Both the position numbers and the translations under genes were made by a program. Below the pieces are notes generated by a model. It made no database searches and was not told where the DNA came from. It saw only the letters and a program-made list of their open reading frames with translations. Below are positions 55,387 to 64,000 of a stretch of 64,000 bases of DNA, in pieces (within the stretch, counting starts at the first letter, position 1; every line of letters begins with the position of its first letter). The stretch comes from Segetibacter sp. 3557_3. GTDB taxonomy: Bacteria > Bacteroidota > Bacteroidia > Chitinophagales > Chitinophagaceae. Location: assembly GCF_004354985.1 (NCBI RefSeq), contig NZ_SMSK01000015.1, positions 62,001 through 126,000 of the forward strand, read 5' to 3'.

Positions 55387-56271
55387 ATGTCAAAGCAACA
55401 ACTTCCGGTCTACAGCATATGCAGTCTCACGAAAACACCGCAGTTGCCCAACGACTGTATTGCTGACGACTTCAAACATTACCTTGAGGTTCACAAGGAC
55501 CTACACTTCCCACATAAACATTCTTTTTATCACCTTGTATATTTTTCCGAAGGCTCAGGAAGTCACTCCATTGATTTTCTAACATTCCCCGTACACCCTG
55601 GCCAAATATATTTTATGGTGCCTGGGCAAGTACACACTTGGGAGTTTGACAATGGTCCGAACGGGTACATCATTAATTTTTCTGAACAATATCTAAGTGC
55701 GCTGATCCAAAATCCGAGATACCTCGACCAGTTTACTTTTTTCTCCGGGCAAGCAAAAGAACAGGTAATTGATATACCGCTGGATGGCAGAAACCAGGTC
55801 GAGCAAACGCTTGCTGCGATAGTGCGGGAAGCAAATTCAACCAACAACTTAAAAGATGATTTTGTACGCGCAGCACTGGTGCAATTGTTCATCCAGGTCA
55901 ACCGGTACACACAAACAGGAGGTCGTAGTCAACTTAATAATTACAACCGTTTACTACTTCGAAACTTTCAAAAACTCATTGAACAACACTTTAAAGAAAA
56001 GAAGTTGTCTAAGGAATATGCGGCTATGCTTTATGTGACGCCCAATCATTTAAATGCATTAACTAAAGACATCACTGGTTTATCTGCAGGTGAACTGATC
56101 AGGGATCGCATAATTCTTGAAGCAAAAAGATTGCTTGTAAATGCAGATATGTCGATTATGGAAATTGCAAATGACCTGGACTTTCTTGACAACTCCTACT
56201 TTTCAAAGTTCTTCAAAAAGTATGTCGGGGTAACGCCTGAAATTTTCAGAAAACAAATACATAAAACTTAG
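55387..56271 (+). CDS. AraC family transcriptional regulator
   Basis: 294 residues. The N-terminal half is a cupin-like sensor (DLHFPHKHSFYHLVYFSEG, GQIYFMVPGQVHTWEF). The C-terminal 100 residues have two helix-turn-helix motifs (LSKEYAAMLYVTPNHLNALTK and IMEIANDLDFLDNSYFSKFFKKYVGVTPEIFR). The DUF983 gene follows 3 bp after the stop codon, so both may be one transcript. The ligand and targets are unknown. Confidence 0.93.
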   Translation: MSKQQLPVYSICSLTKTPQLPNDCIADDFKHYLEVHKDLHFPHKHSFYHLVYFSEGSGSHSIDFLTFPVHPGQIYFMVPGQVHTWEFDNGPNGYIINFSEQYLSALIQNPRYLDQFTFFSGQAKEQVIDIPLDGRNQVEQTLAAIVREANSTNNLKDDFVRAALVQLFIQVNRYTQTGGRSQLNNYNRLLLRNFQKLIEQHFKEKKLSKEYAAMLYVTPNHLNALTKDITGLSAGELIRDRIILEAKRLLVNADMSIMEIANDLDFLDNSYFSKFFKKYVGVTPEIFRKQIHKT

Positions 56272-56274
56272 AAG

Positions 56275-56766
56275 ATGGTAACTATACAAGGATCACAATT
56301 AAGCGACATGAATTTTACAGAACCGGCAGAAAAAAGGAGCCCGTTAAAGCTCCTTGCCTGCAAATGCCCGAGGTGCAGGGAAGGGGACATGTTTGAGGAT
56401 AAGAATCCCTGGCACCTGAAAAACACGATGAAGATGTATCCCCAATGCCCCATTTGTAAACAGCCTTTCGACATTGAAGTAGGCTTCTACTTTGGTTCAA
56501 GCTATGTAAGCTATGCATTTACAGTTGCCTTAAGTGTGGCTACATTCATTGCATGGTGGGTGATCATAGGTTTCTCCATCAATGACAACAGGATATTTTA
56601 CTGGCTCACCTTTAATGCCCTGCTACTGATTGCTATGCAGCCTTACCTCATGCGGGTAGCCAGAACCGGGTGGTTGGCCTTTTTGGTAAAGTATGATCGC
56701 AACTGGAAAAACAATCAGCCGAAGCCGGTAGAGCGAAACAATCGGGACCAGCAGAACAACTGGTAA
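56275..56766 (+). CDS. DUF983 family membrane protein
   Basis: A 163-residue protein with two CxxC pairs (CKCPRCREGDMF and CPICKQPF), likely one zinc site, and two hydrophobic helices (AFTVALSVATFIAWWVIIGF, IFYWLTFNALLLIAMQPYL). This is the layout of DUF983. An internal ATG at 56308 is another possible start. The function is unknown. Confidence 0.85.
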   Translation: MVTIQGSQLSDMNFTEPAEKRSPLKLLACKCPRCREGDMFEDKNPWHLKNTMKMYPQCPICKQPFDIEVGFYFGSSYVSYAFTVALSVATFIAWWVIIGFSINDNRIFYWLTFNALLLIAMQPYLMRVARTGWLAFLVKYDRNWKNNQPKPVERNNRDQQNNW

Positions 56767-56807
56767 AAGCGTATTCAGCTTCAATTGGCTTTTAGTAAAA
56801 GAAGCTT

Positions 56808-56890
56808 TTTGGCTCCGGCGGCAGATCTTTCCCGAACATTGTTGCACGCCCGCCTGCGGCAGTCGGACGGGTGTGACTCCCTTGTACAGC
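56808..56890 (+). repeat. Dispersed palindromic element, copy E
   Basis: Block order TTTTTGGCTCC, CCCGAACATTGTTG, core at 56847-56871 (GCCCGCCTGC / GCAGTCGGACGGG), TGTGACTCCCTTGTAC. This matches copies A to C. Confidence 0.8.
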
Positions 56891-57092
56891 TGGTATTCTG
56901 TTCGGCGAACCTCTACGCCGGGGTTTAAAACAAACAAACAGCGGGTATACTTAACTCCCTTTCTACATGCAGTTTGCCCGACAAAATATTTTCATTCAAA
57001 TGCGAGCCTCATTAAATTGATAGCACAGCGTGGCGCCACTTCGCTTTCTCACTTGATTCAATAAGAAGTCCGTCTACCTTTTAATGGTTTCC

Positions 57093-57118
57093 AGCCCTGC
57101 TTTGCGGGGCTTTTTTTG
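57093..57118 (+). terminator. Orphan intrinsic terminator
   Basis: AGCCCTGC and GCGGGGCT pair around TTT and are followed by TTTTTTT. No protein gene on this strand ends within 300 bp, so it may end a small RNA or a long 3' region of DUF983. Confidence 0.8.
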
Positions 57119-57294
57119 TTCTTTGCGGATCCCGACTGTAAAAACGCCGGTATGGCGGCATATTGCCTGCCTTGCCCTTTCCATATTCCATCAACTTCCT
57201 ACCATTGTTTTCCGTTATCAAACATTTTGTCCGGAATCGGATATTTTTCATAATTAAATATTTCGCAAATCAGTGTAAATCACTCGTTTATGTC

Positions 57295-57310
57295 TGGCAC
57301 CGTGCTTGGA
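57295..57310 (+). promoter_or_regulatory. Sigma-54 promoter of the efflux operon
   Basis: TGGCAC, CGTGC, TTGGA: the -24 box is perfect, spacing is exact and the -12 box differs from TTGCA in one base. The expected start (about 57321) is 15 bp before the adaptor ATG. An NtrC-type regulator is coded at the end of the same gene row. Confidence 0.7.
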
Positions 57311-57335
57311 ACATACCAGTTCAAATCAGCACTGT

Positions 57336-58664
57336 ATGGATAAAGAAATTGCGCGGGAGGTTGTAAAAGCAAAACAAAACAAAACGATCGTTTATGCGAT
57401 CGTAATCGTGCTTGCACTTGCAATCGCCCTTTGGCTACTCCGGTCATCAATCAAATCATCGCTCGATGCCGGATCGTTTACCACTTCAGTTGTAGAAGTG
57501 GGTAGTATTGAAAATACCATTACGGCTACCGGGGAAGTATTGCCCGAATTCGAACAGGTGATTACCAGCCCCATCAACGCTGCGATTAAGGAAGTAAGTC
57601 TTGATGCCGGCACACACGTAAAAGCCGGACAATCCATCCTGGCGCTGGATAAGCAAGCATCGCAAAACGACTATGAAAAATTGGAGTTTCAATTAGAGTC
57701 AAAAAGAAACAGCATAAGCAAGATGCGGCTGGAGCTGAACAAAAGCTTCTTTGATATCAGGTCAAACAACGACATTAAGCAATTGCGCATAAACAGCCTT
57801 GAGGCGTCGGTTGAAGATGCAAAACGTTTGTTCAAAGCTGGGGGTGGTACCCGTGAACAGATAGCCCAGGCCGAACTCGCGCTCAAGGTTGCCCTGCTGG
57901 AGAAAAAGCAGTTGGAAAACGAGATTACGAGCAAGCAACAAACAATGAAGGTCGACATTCGGGAGAGCGAAATTGCCGCAGCTATTCAGGAAAGCGACCT
58001 GCGTGAACTCGGCAGAAAGCTACAACAAGCCACCATCACAGCATCACGCGAAGGGGTGATTACCTGGGTAAATAAAAACATCGGCTCAAGTATAAAAGAG
58101 GGAGAGTCACTGGTTCGTATTGCAGACCTGAAAAGCTTCAAAATAACGGGTAGTGTTTCCGATGCTTATCTGGACAAGGTTAAAACAGGTATGCGTACCA
58201 TAGTGCGCATTAATGACTCAACGATCCGCGGCACCATCACCAATGTAAACCCTTCCGTGCAAAATGGCATTGTTGCTTTCGACATTGGGCTCGACGAAAG
58301 AGACAATAGCCTGCTGCGCCCAAACATGAAAGTGGATGTATACCTCGTTACAGCAAGCGAGAACAAAACAATGCGTGTAGCCAATGGTCCGGCGTTCAAA
58401 GGCTCTTCCACACAAGACATTTTTGTAATCAGGAACGGCAAGGCGTTTCGCACTACTGTAGACATCGGGATGACCAACTTTGATTACGTTGAAATTAAAA
58501 ACAATGTAAAACCCGGCGACGTAATCATTACCTCTGACATGAGCCAATTCAAAAATGCAAAGGAGATCATCATCAACAACCAACCATCAAATGAAACGAA
58601 AACAACTGCCACTTATTTTCATACTACTGATATGCTGTTTGCAAAGCTGGGCACAGGCAATTGA
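57336..58664 (+). CDS. HlyD/MacA-like periplasmic adaptor protein
   Basis: The membrane-fusion part of a tripartite efflux pump. The 442-residue protein has one N-terminal helix (IVYAIVIVLALAIALWLL). A lipoyl/barrel half follows (SIENTITATGEVLPEFEQVITSPINAAIKEVSLDAGTHVKAGQSIL), then a coiled-coil of about 110 residues, the second lipoyl half and a C-terminal beta region. The ATG at 57336 was preferred over a start inside the sigma-54 promoter. The last 25 codons overlap the TolC gene by 74 bp. Confidence 0.92.
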   Translation: MDKEIAREVVKAKQNKTIVYAIVIVLALAIALWLLRSSIKSSLDAGSFTTSVVEVGSIENTITATGEVLPEFEQVITSPINAAIKEVSLDAGTHVKAGQSILALDKQASQNDYEKLEFQLESKRNSISKMRLELNKSFFDIRSNNDIKQLRINSLEASVEDAKRLFKAGGGTREQIAQAELALKVALLEKKQLENEITSKQQTMKVDIRESEIAAAIQESDLRELGRKLQQATITASREGVITWVNKNIGSSIKEGESLVRIADLKSFKITGSVSDAYLDKVKTGMRTIVRINDSTIRGTITNVNPSVQNGIVAFDIGLDERDNSLLRPNMKVDVYLVTASENKTMRVANGPAFKGSSTQDIFVIRNGKAFRTTVDIGMTNFDYVEIKNNVKPGDVIITSDMSQFKNAKEIIINNQPSNETKTTATYFHTTDMLFAKLGTGN

Positions 58665-60051
58665 TACCACGGTACTCACCCTACAACAGGTTGTGGAACT
58701 CGCAAAGGCAAAATCAATAGCTTCCAAACAGGCTGCAACCCTAAAGGAAACCCGTTATTGGCAATGGCGGACGCATAAGTCGAATTACCAACCGCAGCTT
58801 TCTTTAAACGGCAACCTGCCTGGCTATAGCAAAACATTCCGTGAAGTTTTACAACCAAATGGAACCATCGAGTTTCAGCCTGTCCGCTACAACAACTCGT
58901 CGCTTAACCTTGCACTAACTCAAAGTATTGCCCGGACCGGTGGAACCATTTTCGCAACTACACAGATGCAACGGTTCGACGATTTTGATCGCAAAACGGT
59001 GCTTTATAATGGGGTGCCCTATGCGATCGGCTATAGTCAACCAATATGGAAATGGAACCCGCTAAAATGGGACAACAAGATTGAGCCACTGAAGTATATG
59101 GAAAGCAGGCAGGTGTACATTGAATCGATGGAACAAATTGCCATAAACGCGACCAGCTATTTCTTCGATCTCCTGGTAGCACAGGTAAACCTCCAGATCG
59201 CCGAAACCAATTATACAAACAACCAGAACATTCTTCGGATTGCACAGGAAAAGTTTGACATGGGCAAAATTTCAAGAAACGAAATGCTGCAACTTCAACT
59301 CGAGCAGCTGAAAGCACAGAAAGCAGTTGGGGTTGCAAAACGCGACATGGAGATTGCTACTTTAAGCCTGCGCTCGTATACGGGTTTGTCAACAACAAAA
59401 ATAAGGCTGTCACTACCAGCATCTTCAATCAGGATGAAGGTGGATACGTCAAAGGTGGTTGCTGAAGCTTTGGAAAACAGGTCGGATGCGATCGCCTTTA
59501 TGCGAAAATTAGCCGAAGCAAAACGGGACCTGGCAAAAGCAAAAGCGGACAACGGGTTGAATGCGACCTTAACGGCAAGAGTTGGTTTTTCAAAGTCGGC
59601 GAGGGACCTGGGTAAGGTCTATCAATCACCGATCAACCAGCAGCAGTTCCAGCTTGAGTTCGACATCCCGATCCTTGACTGGGGCAGGTCAAAGTCAAGA
59701 ACCAAAACAGCAGAAGCAAATAAGCAGTTTATTGAATATGCTGTTGAACAGGACAAGCAGAATTTCAGCCAGGAAATCTATACCCAGGTAACCTTATTCG
59801 AGATGATGAAAAATCAATTGGTGCTTACCGCCAGGGCCGATAGCATTGCTTCGGAAAAGTACCAGATCGCAAAGGAACGGTATGTATTGGGCAACCTGAG
59901 CATAACCGATTTAAGTATTGCATTCCAGGAGAACGACCAGGCCAAGAGAGACTATGTTTATGCACTCCGCGACTTTTGGGGATCGTATTACCAGCTTCGC
60001 TACCTGTCGTTGTACGATTTTGAAAAGAACACAAAAATCACGTATCGATAA
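58591..60051 (+). CDS. TolC family outer-membrane efflux protein
   Basis: The 486-residue outer-membrane exit duct. A signal peptide (LIFILLICCLQSWAQ) starts at the ATG at 58591; helical hairpins follow (LTLQQVVELAKAKSIASKQA, NQNILRIAQEKFDMGKISRNEMLQLQLEQLKAQ). The typical repeat is at NPLKWDNKIEP and at LGNLSITDLSIAFQE. The start overlaps the end of the adaptor gene. It forms a pump with the adaptor and the ABC proteins. Confidence 0.92.
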   Translation: MKRKQLPLIFILLICCLQSWAQAIDTTVLTLQQVVELAKAKSIASKQAATLKETRYWQWRTHKSNYQPQLSLNGNLPGYSKTFREVLQPNGTIEFQPVRYNNSSLNLALTQSIARTGGTIFATTQMQRFDDFDRKTVLYNGVPYAIGYSQPIWKWNPLKWDNKIEPLKYMESRQVYIESMEQIAINATSYFFDLLVAQVNLQIAETNYTNNQNILRIAQEKFDMGKISRNEMLQLQLEQLKAQKAVGVAKRDMEIATLSLRSYTGLSTTKIRLSLPASSIRMKVDTSKVVAEALENRSDAIAFMRKLAEAKRDLAKAKADNGLNATLTARVGFSKSARDLGKVYQSPINQQQFQLEFDIPILDWGRSKSRTKTAEANKQFIEYAVEQDKQNFSQEIYTQVTLFEMMKNQLVLTARADSIASEKYQIAKERYVLGNLSITDLSIAFQENDQAKRDYVYALRDFWGSYYQLRYLSLYDFEKNTKITYR

Positions 60052-60131
60052 ATCCAAAACTTATACATATGCTGCCAACTCAAATGCAGGAAACAAGCGC
60101 AACAAACAGATTACAAAAAAAATCCACCCCA

Positions 60132-60797
60132 ATGATTAGTTTAAAAAACATTGAGAAAGTTTACCGCACCGACACCGTGGAGACGCAGGCGCTGAACAAC
60201 CTGAACCTAAACATCGGTAAAGGCGAATTTCTTTCCATAATGGGACCTTCGGGCTGCGGTAAGAGTACATTATTGAACATCATGGGCCTGTTGGATGTGC
60301 CCACCAGCGGTGAAGTGCGAATTGATGACAACACCACAACCAATTTTCCAGACAAACAGCTTGCTGCATTCCGGAATAGAAAGATCGGATTCATCTTTCA
60401 GAGTTATCACCTCATCAACGACCTGAAAGTATTAGACAACGTTGAGTTACCCCTGCTGTATCGAAAATCGACCGGTAAAGAGCGAAGCATCCTTGCGGCG
60501 CAGGCACTGGAAAAGGTTGGACTCAGCAATAGGATGAAACACTTTCCAACCCAGCTATCCGGGGGGCAAAAACAACGGGTAGCCATCGCCCGTGCAATTG
60601 TGGGCCAACCGGAGATCATCCTCGCCGACGAACCTACCGGCAACCTCGATAGCAATATGGGAAACGAGATTATGGATATCCTGCTTCAATTGAATCGCAA
60701 CGATGGAACAACAATCGTTATGGTTACACACGACGAACAAATGGCCCGTAAAACACACCGGCTGGTCAGGCTGTTCGATGGAAGCCAGGTGCTTTAA
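60132..60797 (+). CDS. MacB/LolD-type ABC transporter ATP-binding protein
   Basis: 222 residues. Walker A GPSGCGKS at 38-45, LSGGQ at 142-146, Walker [12 protein letters not shown] at 163-173, H-loop VTHDEQ. This sequence type serves MacB, LolCDE and FtsE complexes. The ATG at 60132 follows the usual start; the longer frame overlaps nothing but has no motif. The two permease genes follow. Confidence 0.95.
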   Translation: MISLKNIEKVYRTDTVETQALNNLNLNIGKGEFLSIMGPSGCGKSTLLNIMGLLDVPTSGEVRIDDNTTTNFPDKQLAAFRNRKIGFIFQSYHLINDLKVLDNVELPLLYRKSTGKERSILAAQALEKVGLSNRMKHFPTQLSGGQKQRVAIARAIVGQPEIILADEPTGNLDSNMGNEIMDILLQLNRNDGTTIVMVTHDEQMARKTHRLVRLFDGSQVL

Positions 60798-60917
60798 GCG
60801 CATTCGTTATTAGCTTGTATACACTAGATGGCAGCCCTTACCAGCAGCAACCAGGACACCATTGGTGTTTGCTTAATCAATCATTCGACATCTTCACCGC
60901 ATTCATAATACTACGAT

Positions 60918-62153
60918 ATGCTCAGGAATTATTTTAAAATCGCAATAGCTGTATTGAAAAGGCGAAAGTTCTTCACTTTTATCAGCTTATTTGGGATCAG
61001 TTTTACGCTTACCATAATGATGGTAGTAACAGCGTTTATCGACGACGTTTTCAGTTCAGGATACCCCGACTATAATCGCGACCGAACATTATATGTAAAC
61101 TCCATTAAACAGGTGAATACTAAAAAAGGGCATTCACAAATGGGGCCCGCTAGTTACCACTTTTTCGATTACTATGTCGGGCAACTCAAAACACCTGCAA
61201 TGGTGGCTGTTTCAACGAACTTTTCCCCGAGCAACACCTATGTGAATAATAAGAAACTTGTGATCAACCTTAAGTACACCAACGCCGACTACTGGAACGT
61301 GTTGCAATACCGTTTCGTAGAGGGTAAACCGTACCAGAAAGAGCAGGTGGATCGGGGGGAGAAAGTGGCGGTAATATCGACAGAAACAAAAGACAGTTAT
61401 TTCGGCAGTAATGCACCGGCAGTTGGAAAATACATCGAAACCGACAATGTCTGTTACCGTGTAATCGGTGTTGTTGACAATGTGCCCGTTACCAGGTTTA
61501 TGGTATATGGAGATATGTACCTGCCCTATACCGTTTCAAAAGCAGACTACCGTGCAAAAACGCTAATGGGCAGCTACACGGGCATCCTGATGGCGAAGTC
61601 TGCCGGTGATGTCGAAAAGATGCAAGAGGAATTTTCCGCGATGGCACGGCGGCTACCCACAGATCGTAAAGAACTAGATAAAGTAATCGTGAATGCTGAC
61701 CACTACCTCGCAAGCTTTACAAGACAAGTATTTGGAAACGCAGGTAGTACAGGGCTGGCTATGTTTTTTACAGCAGTGGGGTTATTTACGCTCTTGTTTA
61801 TGCTGCTGCCAACACTTAACCTGGTTAATATAAACATCAGCAGGATAATGGAGCGATCATCGGAGATTGGGGTACGGAAAGCATTTGGTGCCAGCAGCAG
61901 TACGCTCGTGTACCAATTTATCATTGAGAACATCATATTAACCATTCTCGGTGGCATCCTGGGTGTAATCTTTTCCTATATCGTACTGCAGATATTTAAC
62001 AGCAGCAACCTGCTTGCAAACGTTCACTTAAGCATTAACCTGCAGGTTTTACTATATAGTCTCATTGCCTGCATCGTGTTTGGATTACTATCGGGTGTAT
62101 ACCCCGCATGGCGAATGTCGCGGCTGCATGTTGTTACGGCCCTGAAGGCTTAA
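60918..62153 (+). CDS. MacB/FtsX-type ABC permease
   Basis: 411 residues with the MacB layout: one N-terminal helix (FFTFISLFGISFTLTIMMVVTAF), a large periplasmic domain and three C-terminal helices (LAMFFTAVGLFTLLFMLLPTLN, IIENIILTILGGILGVIFSYIVL, SLIACIVFGLLSGVYPAW). The NISRIMERSSEIGVRKAFGAS stretch is the FtsX signature. Confidence 0.93.
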   Translation: MLRNYFKIAIAVLKRRKFFTFISLFGISFTLTIMMVVTAFIDDVFSSGYPDYNRDRTLYVNSIKQVNTKKGHSQMGPASYHFFDYYVGQLKTPAMVAVSTNFSPSNTYVNNKKLVINLKYTNADYWNVLQYRFVEGKPYQKEQVDRGEKVAVISTETKDSYFGSNAPAVGKYIETDNVCYRVIGVVDNVPVTRFMVYGDMYLPYTVSKADYRAKTLMGSYTGILMAKSAGDVEKMQEEFSAMARRLPTDRKELDKVIVNADHYLASFTRQVFGNAGSTGLAMFFTAVGLFTLLFMLLPTLNLVNINISRIMERSSEIGVRKAFGASSSTLVYQFIIENIILTILGGILGVIFSYIVLQIFNSSNLLANVHLSINLQVLLYSLIACIVFGLLSGVYPAWRMSRLHVVTALKA

Positions 62154-62179
62154 TTAAATCATTTTACAAAAACGCTTAT

Positions 62180-63355
62180 ATGCTTTCACACTTGTTTAAA
62201 CTAATCTGGAATAAAAAAAAGCAAAACTTTCTGCTGTTGATGGAGATGTTTGTATCATTTCTTGTGATGTTTGCTGTATTTACCTTGTTGGTATATTATT
62301 ACAAAAATTTCAAAGTGCCCCATGGGTTTCAATACGAAAACGTGTGGGCAGTAAACTACAATGATGCTGTTAAACCCGATCGCCTGGACTCTGTTGCCTT
62401 ATACATGCAAACCGTAAGGCAAACATTGCTTGGCGTAGACGGTGTGCAGGACATTACCTTTACTTCAGCAAACATTCCGTTTTCTTTCACCCAAAACAAC
62501 AACTTCGTTTCTTACAACAAAAATAAAGTTCTTGCTAATGTATACGAAGCTGAAGACAACTATGCATCACTCTTTAACCTCAGCGTAATTTCGGGAAGAT
62601 GGTTTGACAAAACCGACATCGCCGGCCAGACGAATACGATTGTAATCAACAACAGGTTAAAAGAGTCGCTGTTTGGTAATGATGAAGCTATTGGCAAAAC
62701 AATCTTAGCCGGTGACGAAAAACTAAGAGTCATCGGGGTATCGAACGACATGAAAATCGATGGTGATTACCAGCCAACCGAAAATGGTTTTTTTCGAAAA
62801 TTAGATACCGCAGGTTTAAAATACAACAGCACAATACTGGTCAAGATAAGGCCAGGTATAGATGCTTCGTTTGAGCCAAAACTCTTTAAGGTACTTAACA
62901 ACGTAATCAGAAATGCCAATATCGAAATTGAACACTTTACAAAAAAAAGAGAGCGTAAAAATACCTTAAGCCTGGTACCGATGATCTTATTATCTGTTGT
63001 CGGCGGGTTTCTCATCATTAACGTAGCGCTGGGTTTATTTGGGGTGTTATGGTACAACATCAACAAACGCCGGTGTGAAATTGGCCTTCGGAGAGCCGTT
63101 GGCGCAAGTGGTTCAGCCATTTCATGGCAGCTCATTGGGGAGGCACTTGTACTCTCCACACTGGCCATAATCCTTGGATCCTTCTTCGCAGTCCAGTTTC
63201 CACTACTCAATGTTTTCGATCTACCTGCAGGTGTTTACCTGACTGCCATTGCCCTCGCAATAGCTTTCATTTATGGGCTCGTTATGATATGCGCATTATA
63301 CCCTGGAAAACAGGCAGCAGCGATCTACCCTGCGGTTGCATTGCATGAAGAATAA
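62180..63355 (+). CDS. MacB/FtsX-type ABC permease, second
   Basis: 391 residues with the same topology as the preceding permease (N-terminal helix FVSFLVMFAVFTLLVYYY, periplasmic domain, C-terminal helices). NKRRCEIGLRRAVGASGSA matches the signature. It lies 26 bp after the previous gene, so the two permeases probably form a heterodimer. The listed start avoids overlap with the previous gene. Confidence 0.9.
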   Translation: MLSHLFKLIWNKKKQNFLLLMEMFVSFLVMFAVFTLLVYYYKNFKVPHGFQYENVWAVNYNDAVKPDRLDSVALYMQTVRQTLLGVDGVQDITFTSANIPFSFTQNNNFVSYNKNKVLANVYEAEDNYASLFNLSVISGRWFDKTDIAGQTNTIVINNRLKESLFGNDEAIGKTILAGDEKLRVIGVSNDMKIDGDYQPTENGFFRKLDTAGLKYNSTILVKIRPGIDASFEPKLFKVLNNVIRNANIEIEHFTKKRERKNTLSLVPMILLSVVGGFLIINVALGLFGVLWYNINKRRCEIGLRRAVGASGSAISWQLIGEALVLSTLAIILGSFFAVQFPLLNVFDLPAGVYLTAIALAIAFIYGLVMICALYPGKQAAAIYPAVALHEE

Positions 63356-63379
63356 GAAACAAACGGTTTAAGATAGTGT

Positions 63380-63410
63380 AATACTACGGGGACTCGTTGC
63401 CCGCCTTGAC
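63380..63410 (+). repeat. Dispersed palindromic element, truncated copy F
   Basis: ACGGGGACTCGTTGCCCGCC keeps the left half of the family element (GGGGAAC-ATCGTTGCCCGCC). The right arm of the palindrome is missing. Confidence 0.45.
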
Positions 63411-63570
63411 GCGGCTAAATTGAAAAGGATCGCTTCGTTAAGAGCTGCGCCCATAATCGATGAATTGGTCTATGGTTGATACCACCAAACAAATACAAAT
63501 GGAGCAACAGTTTGGGGCGGTATTAATGACATAAATAACAGTAATTTCCCTTTTTGATTTTAACGCAAAC

Positions 63571-64000
63571 ATGATACTGATTATCGACGACGATATTGCT
63601 GTACGCACATCCCTGATGCTGCTTCTAGATCACGAAGGTTACGAAGCTAAAGCTGTGGATGGACCTGACCAGGCATTGGAAGCTTTACAAAAGGATACGC
63701 CTGAGCTGATCATCCTTGACCTAAACTTTTCCATTGACACCTCGGGAGGGGAGGGCATGGCGCTGCTTAGAAAAATCAGGAATATCAACGATGCAATACC
63801 GGTTATATTGATAACGGGATGGGGCAGCATTGAACTGGCGGTACAGGGAATGAAGCTTGGCGCAAGCGACTTCCTTAACAAACCCTGGAGCAACGATCAT
63901 GTGTTGCAATCGGTAAAAACCTTACTTGAACTTAAAGAAAAGAAGACCCAAACGCATAGCCGCAGTCAACTCGATGCGATGTACAACTTCTCACAGATTG
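63571..64000 (+). CDS. NtrC-type response regulator, N-terminal part (cut by window)
   Basis: The first 143 residues are a receiver domain: IIDDD at the start, Asp50 in LIILDLNF, the T in ILITGWG and Lys104 in LNKPW. A linker begins at about 120 and ends LDAMYNFSQI, as before the AAA+ domain of sigma-54-dependent regulators. Only the N-terminus is seen, so the AAA+ domain is expected, not shown. It probably activates the sigma-54 promoter in front of the efflux operon. Confidence 0.85.
   Translation, partial: MILIIDDDIAVRTSLMLLLDHEGYEAKAVDGPDQALEALQKDTPELIILDLNFSIDTSGGEGMALLRKIRNINDAIPVILITGWGSIELAVQGMKLGASDFLNKPWSNDHVLQSVKTLLELKEKKTQTHSRSQLDAMYNFSQI

Larger units (their letters stand above)
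56767..57294. other. Gap with repeat E, an orphan terminator and the efflux promoter
   Basis: About 530 bp. It holds a palindromic element (56808-56890), a lone intrinsic terminator (57093-57118) and the upstream part of the sigma-54 promoter region. No protein gene is seen; a small RNA ending at the terminator is possible. Confidence 0.5.

Overview
The window looks like a chromosomal segment of a Bacteroidota bacterium, most likely of the Chitinophagaceae type. The evidence is a SusC/SusD pair, many lipoproteins with a Bacteroidota-style lipobox, few strong Shine-Dalgarno sequences, an AT-leaning genome, a single-domain response regulator, and an efflux operon that ends in an NtrC-type regulator. 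The genus call is inference; no rRNA or tRNA gene was seen. Genes are cut at both edges: dnaG on the left and a response regulator on the right.

Layout. 1-8.2 kb is housekeeping: the 3' part of dnaG, a YdeI/OmdA protein, an M48 metalloprotease lipoprotein, plsY, prmA and the rpsO-pnp pair, with clear intrinsic terminators. 8.5-12 kb holds a GT4 glycosyltransferase, an SMP-30-like lipoprotein and a sterol-desaturase-family enzyme. 12.0-17.3 kb is a minus-strand operon of the arsenosugar type: AhpD-like protein, radical SAM ArsS, purine nucleoside phosphorylase, DUF2064 transferase, a small CxxC protein, a GT2 glycosyltransferase and a flavodoxin-fold oxidoreductase. No arsM is next to it. A CDF metal transporter is divergent. 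18.7-22 kb has a 36-40 bp tandem array of hairpins. It is followed by an ABC ATPase, a permease, a GntR/YtrA regulator and an anchored protein, with a palindromic operator at the promoter.

22-26 kb carries an HNH endonuclease, an outer-membrane-like protein, a Tat-exported carboxylesterase and two small membrane proteins. 26.6-37.2 kb is a small polysaccharide utilisation locus that suggests pectin use: SusD, SusC, a LamG protein, a PL10-like pectate lyase, a duplicated secreted protein and an L-rhamnose mutarotase. No regulator is present in it. 38.1-42.0 kb is a tight three-gene operon of a radical SAM/SPASM-like protein, an AlkB-like membrane di-iron oxygenase and a large anchored protein. 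I do not recognise this as a described system.

42-56.8 kb is a mixed region: glycerate kinase, DUF1622, a RibD-C reductase, an NmrA-type reductase, a methyltransferase, exonuclease III, VOC and DUF6157 proteins, an alpha/beta hydrolase, a sulfatase-fold membrane protein, a cold-shock protein, a response regulator, an intradiol-dioxygenase-like lipoprotein, a GyrI-like protein, an AraC regulator and DUF983. 57.3-64 kb is a MacB-type efflux operon (HlyD adaptor, TolC, ABC ATPase, two permeases) followed by an NtrC-type regulator. A good sigma-54 promoter lies in front of the adaptor gene.

Several intergenic gaps carry copies of one dispersed GC-rich palindromic element (cores near 3.7, 10.9, 14.2 and 56.85 kb, decayed copies near 23.7 and 63.4 kb), and a second hairpin pair lies near 47.8 kb.
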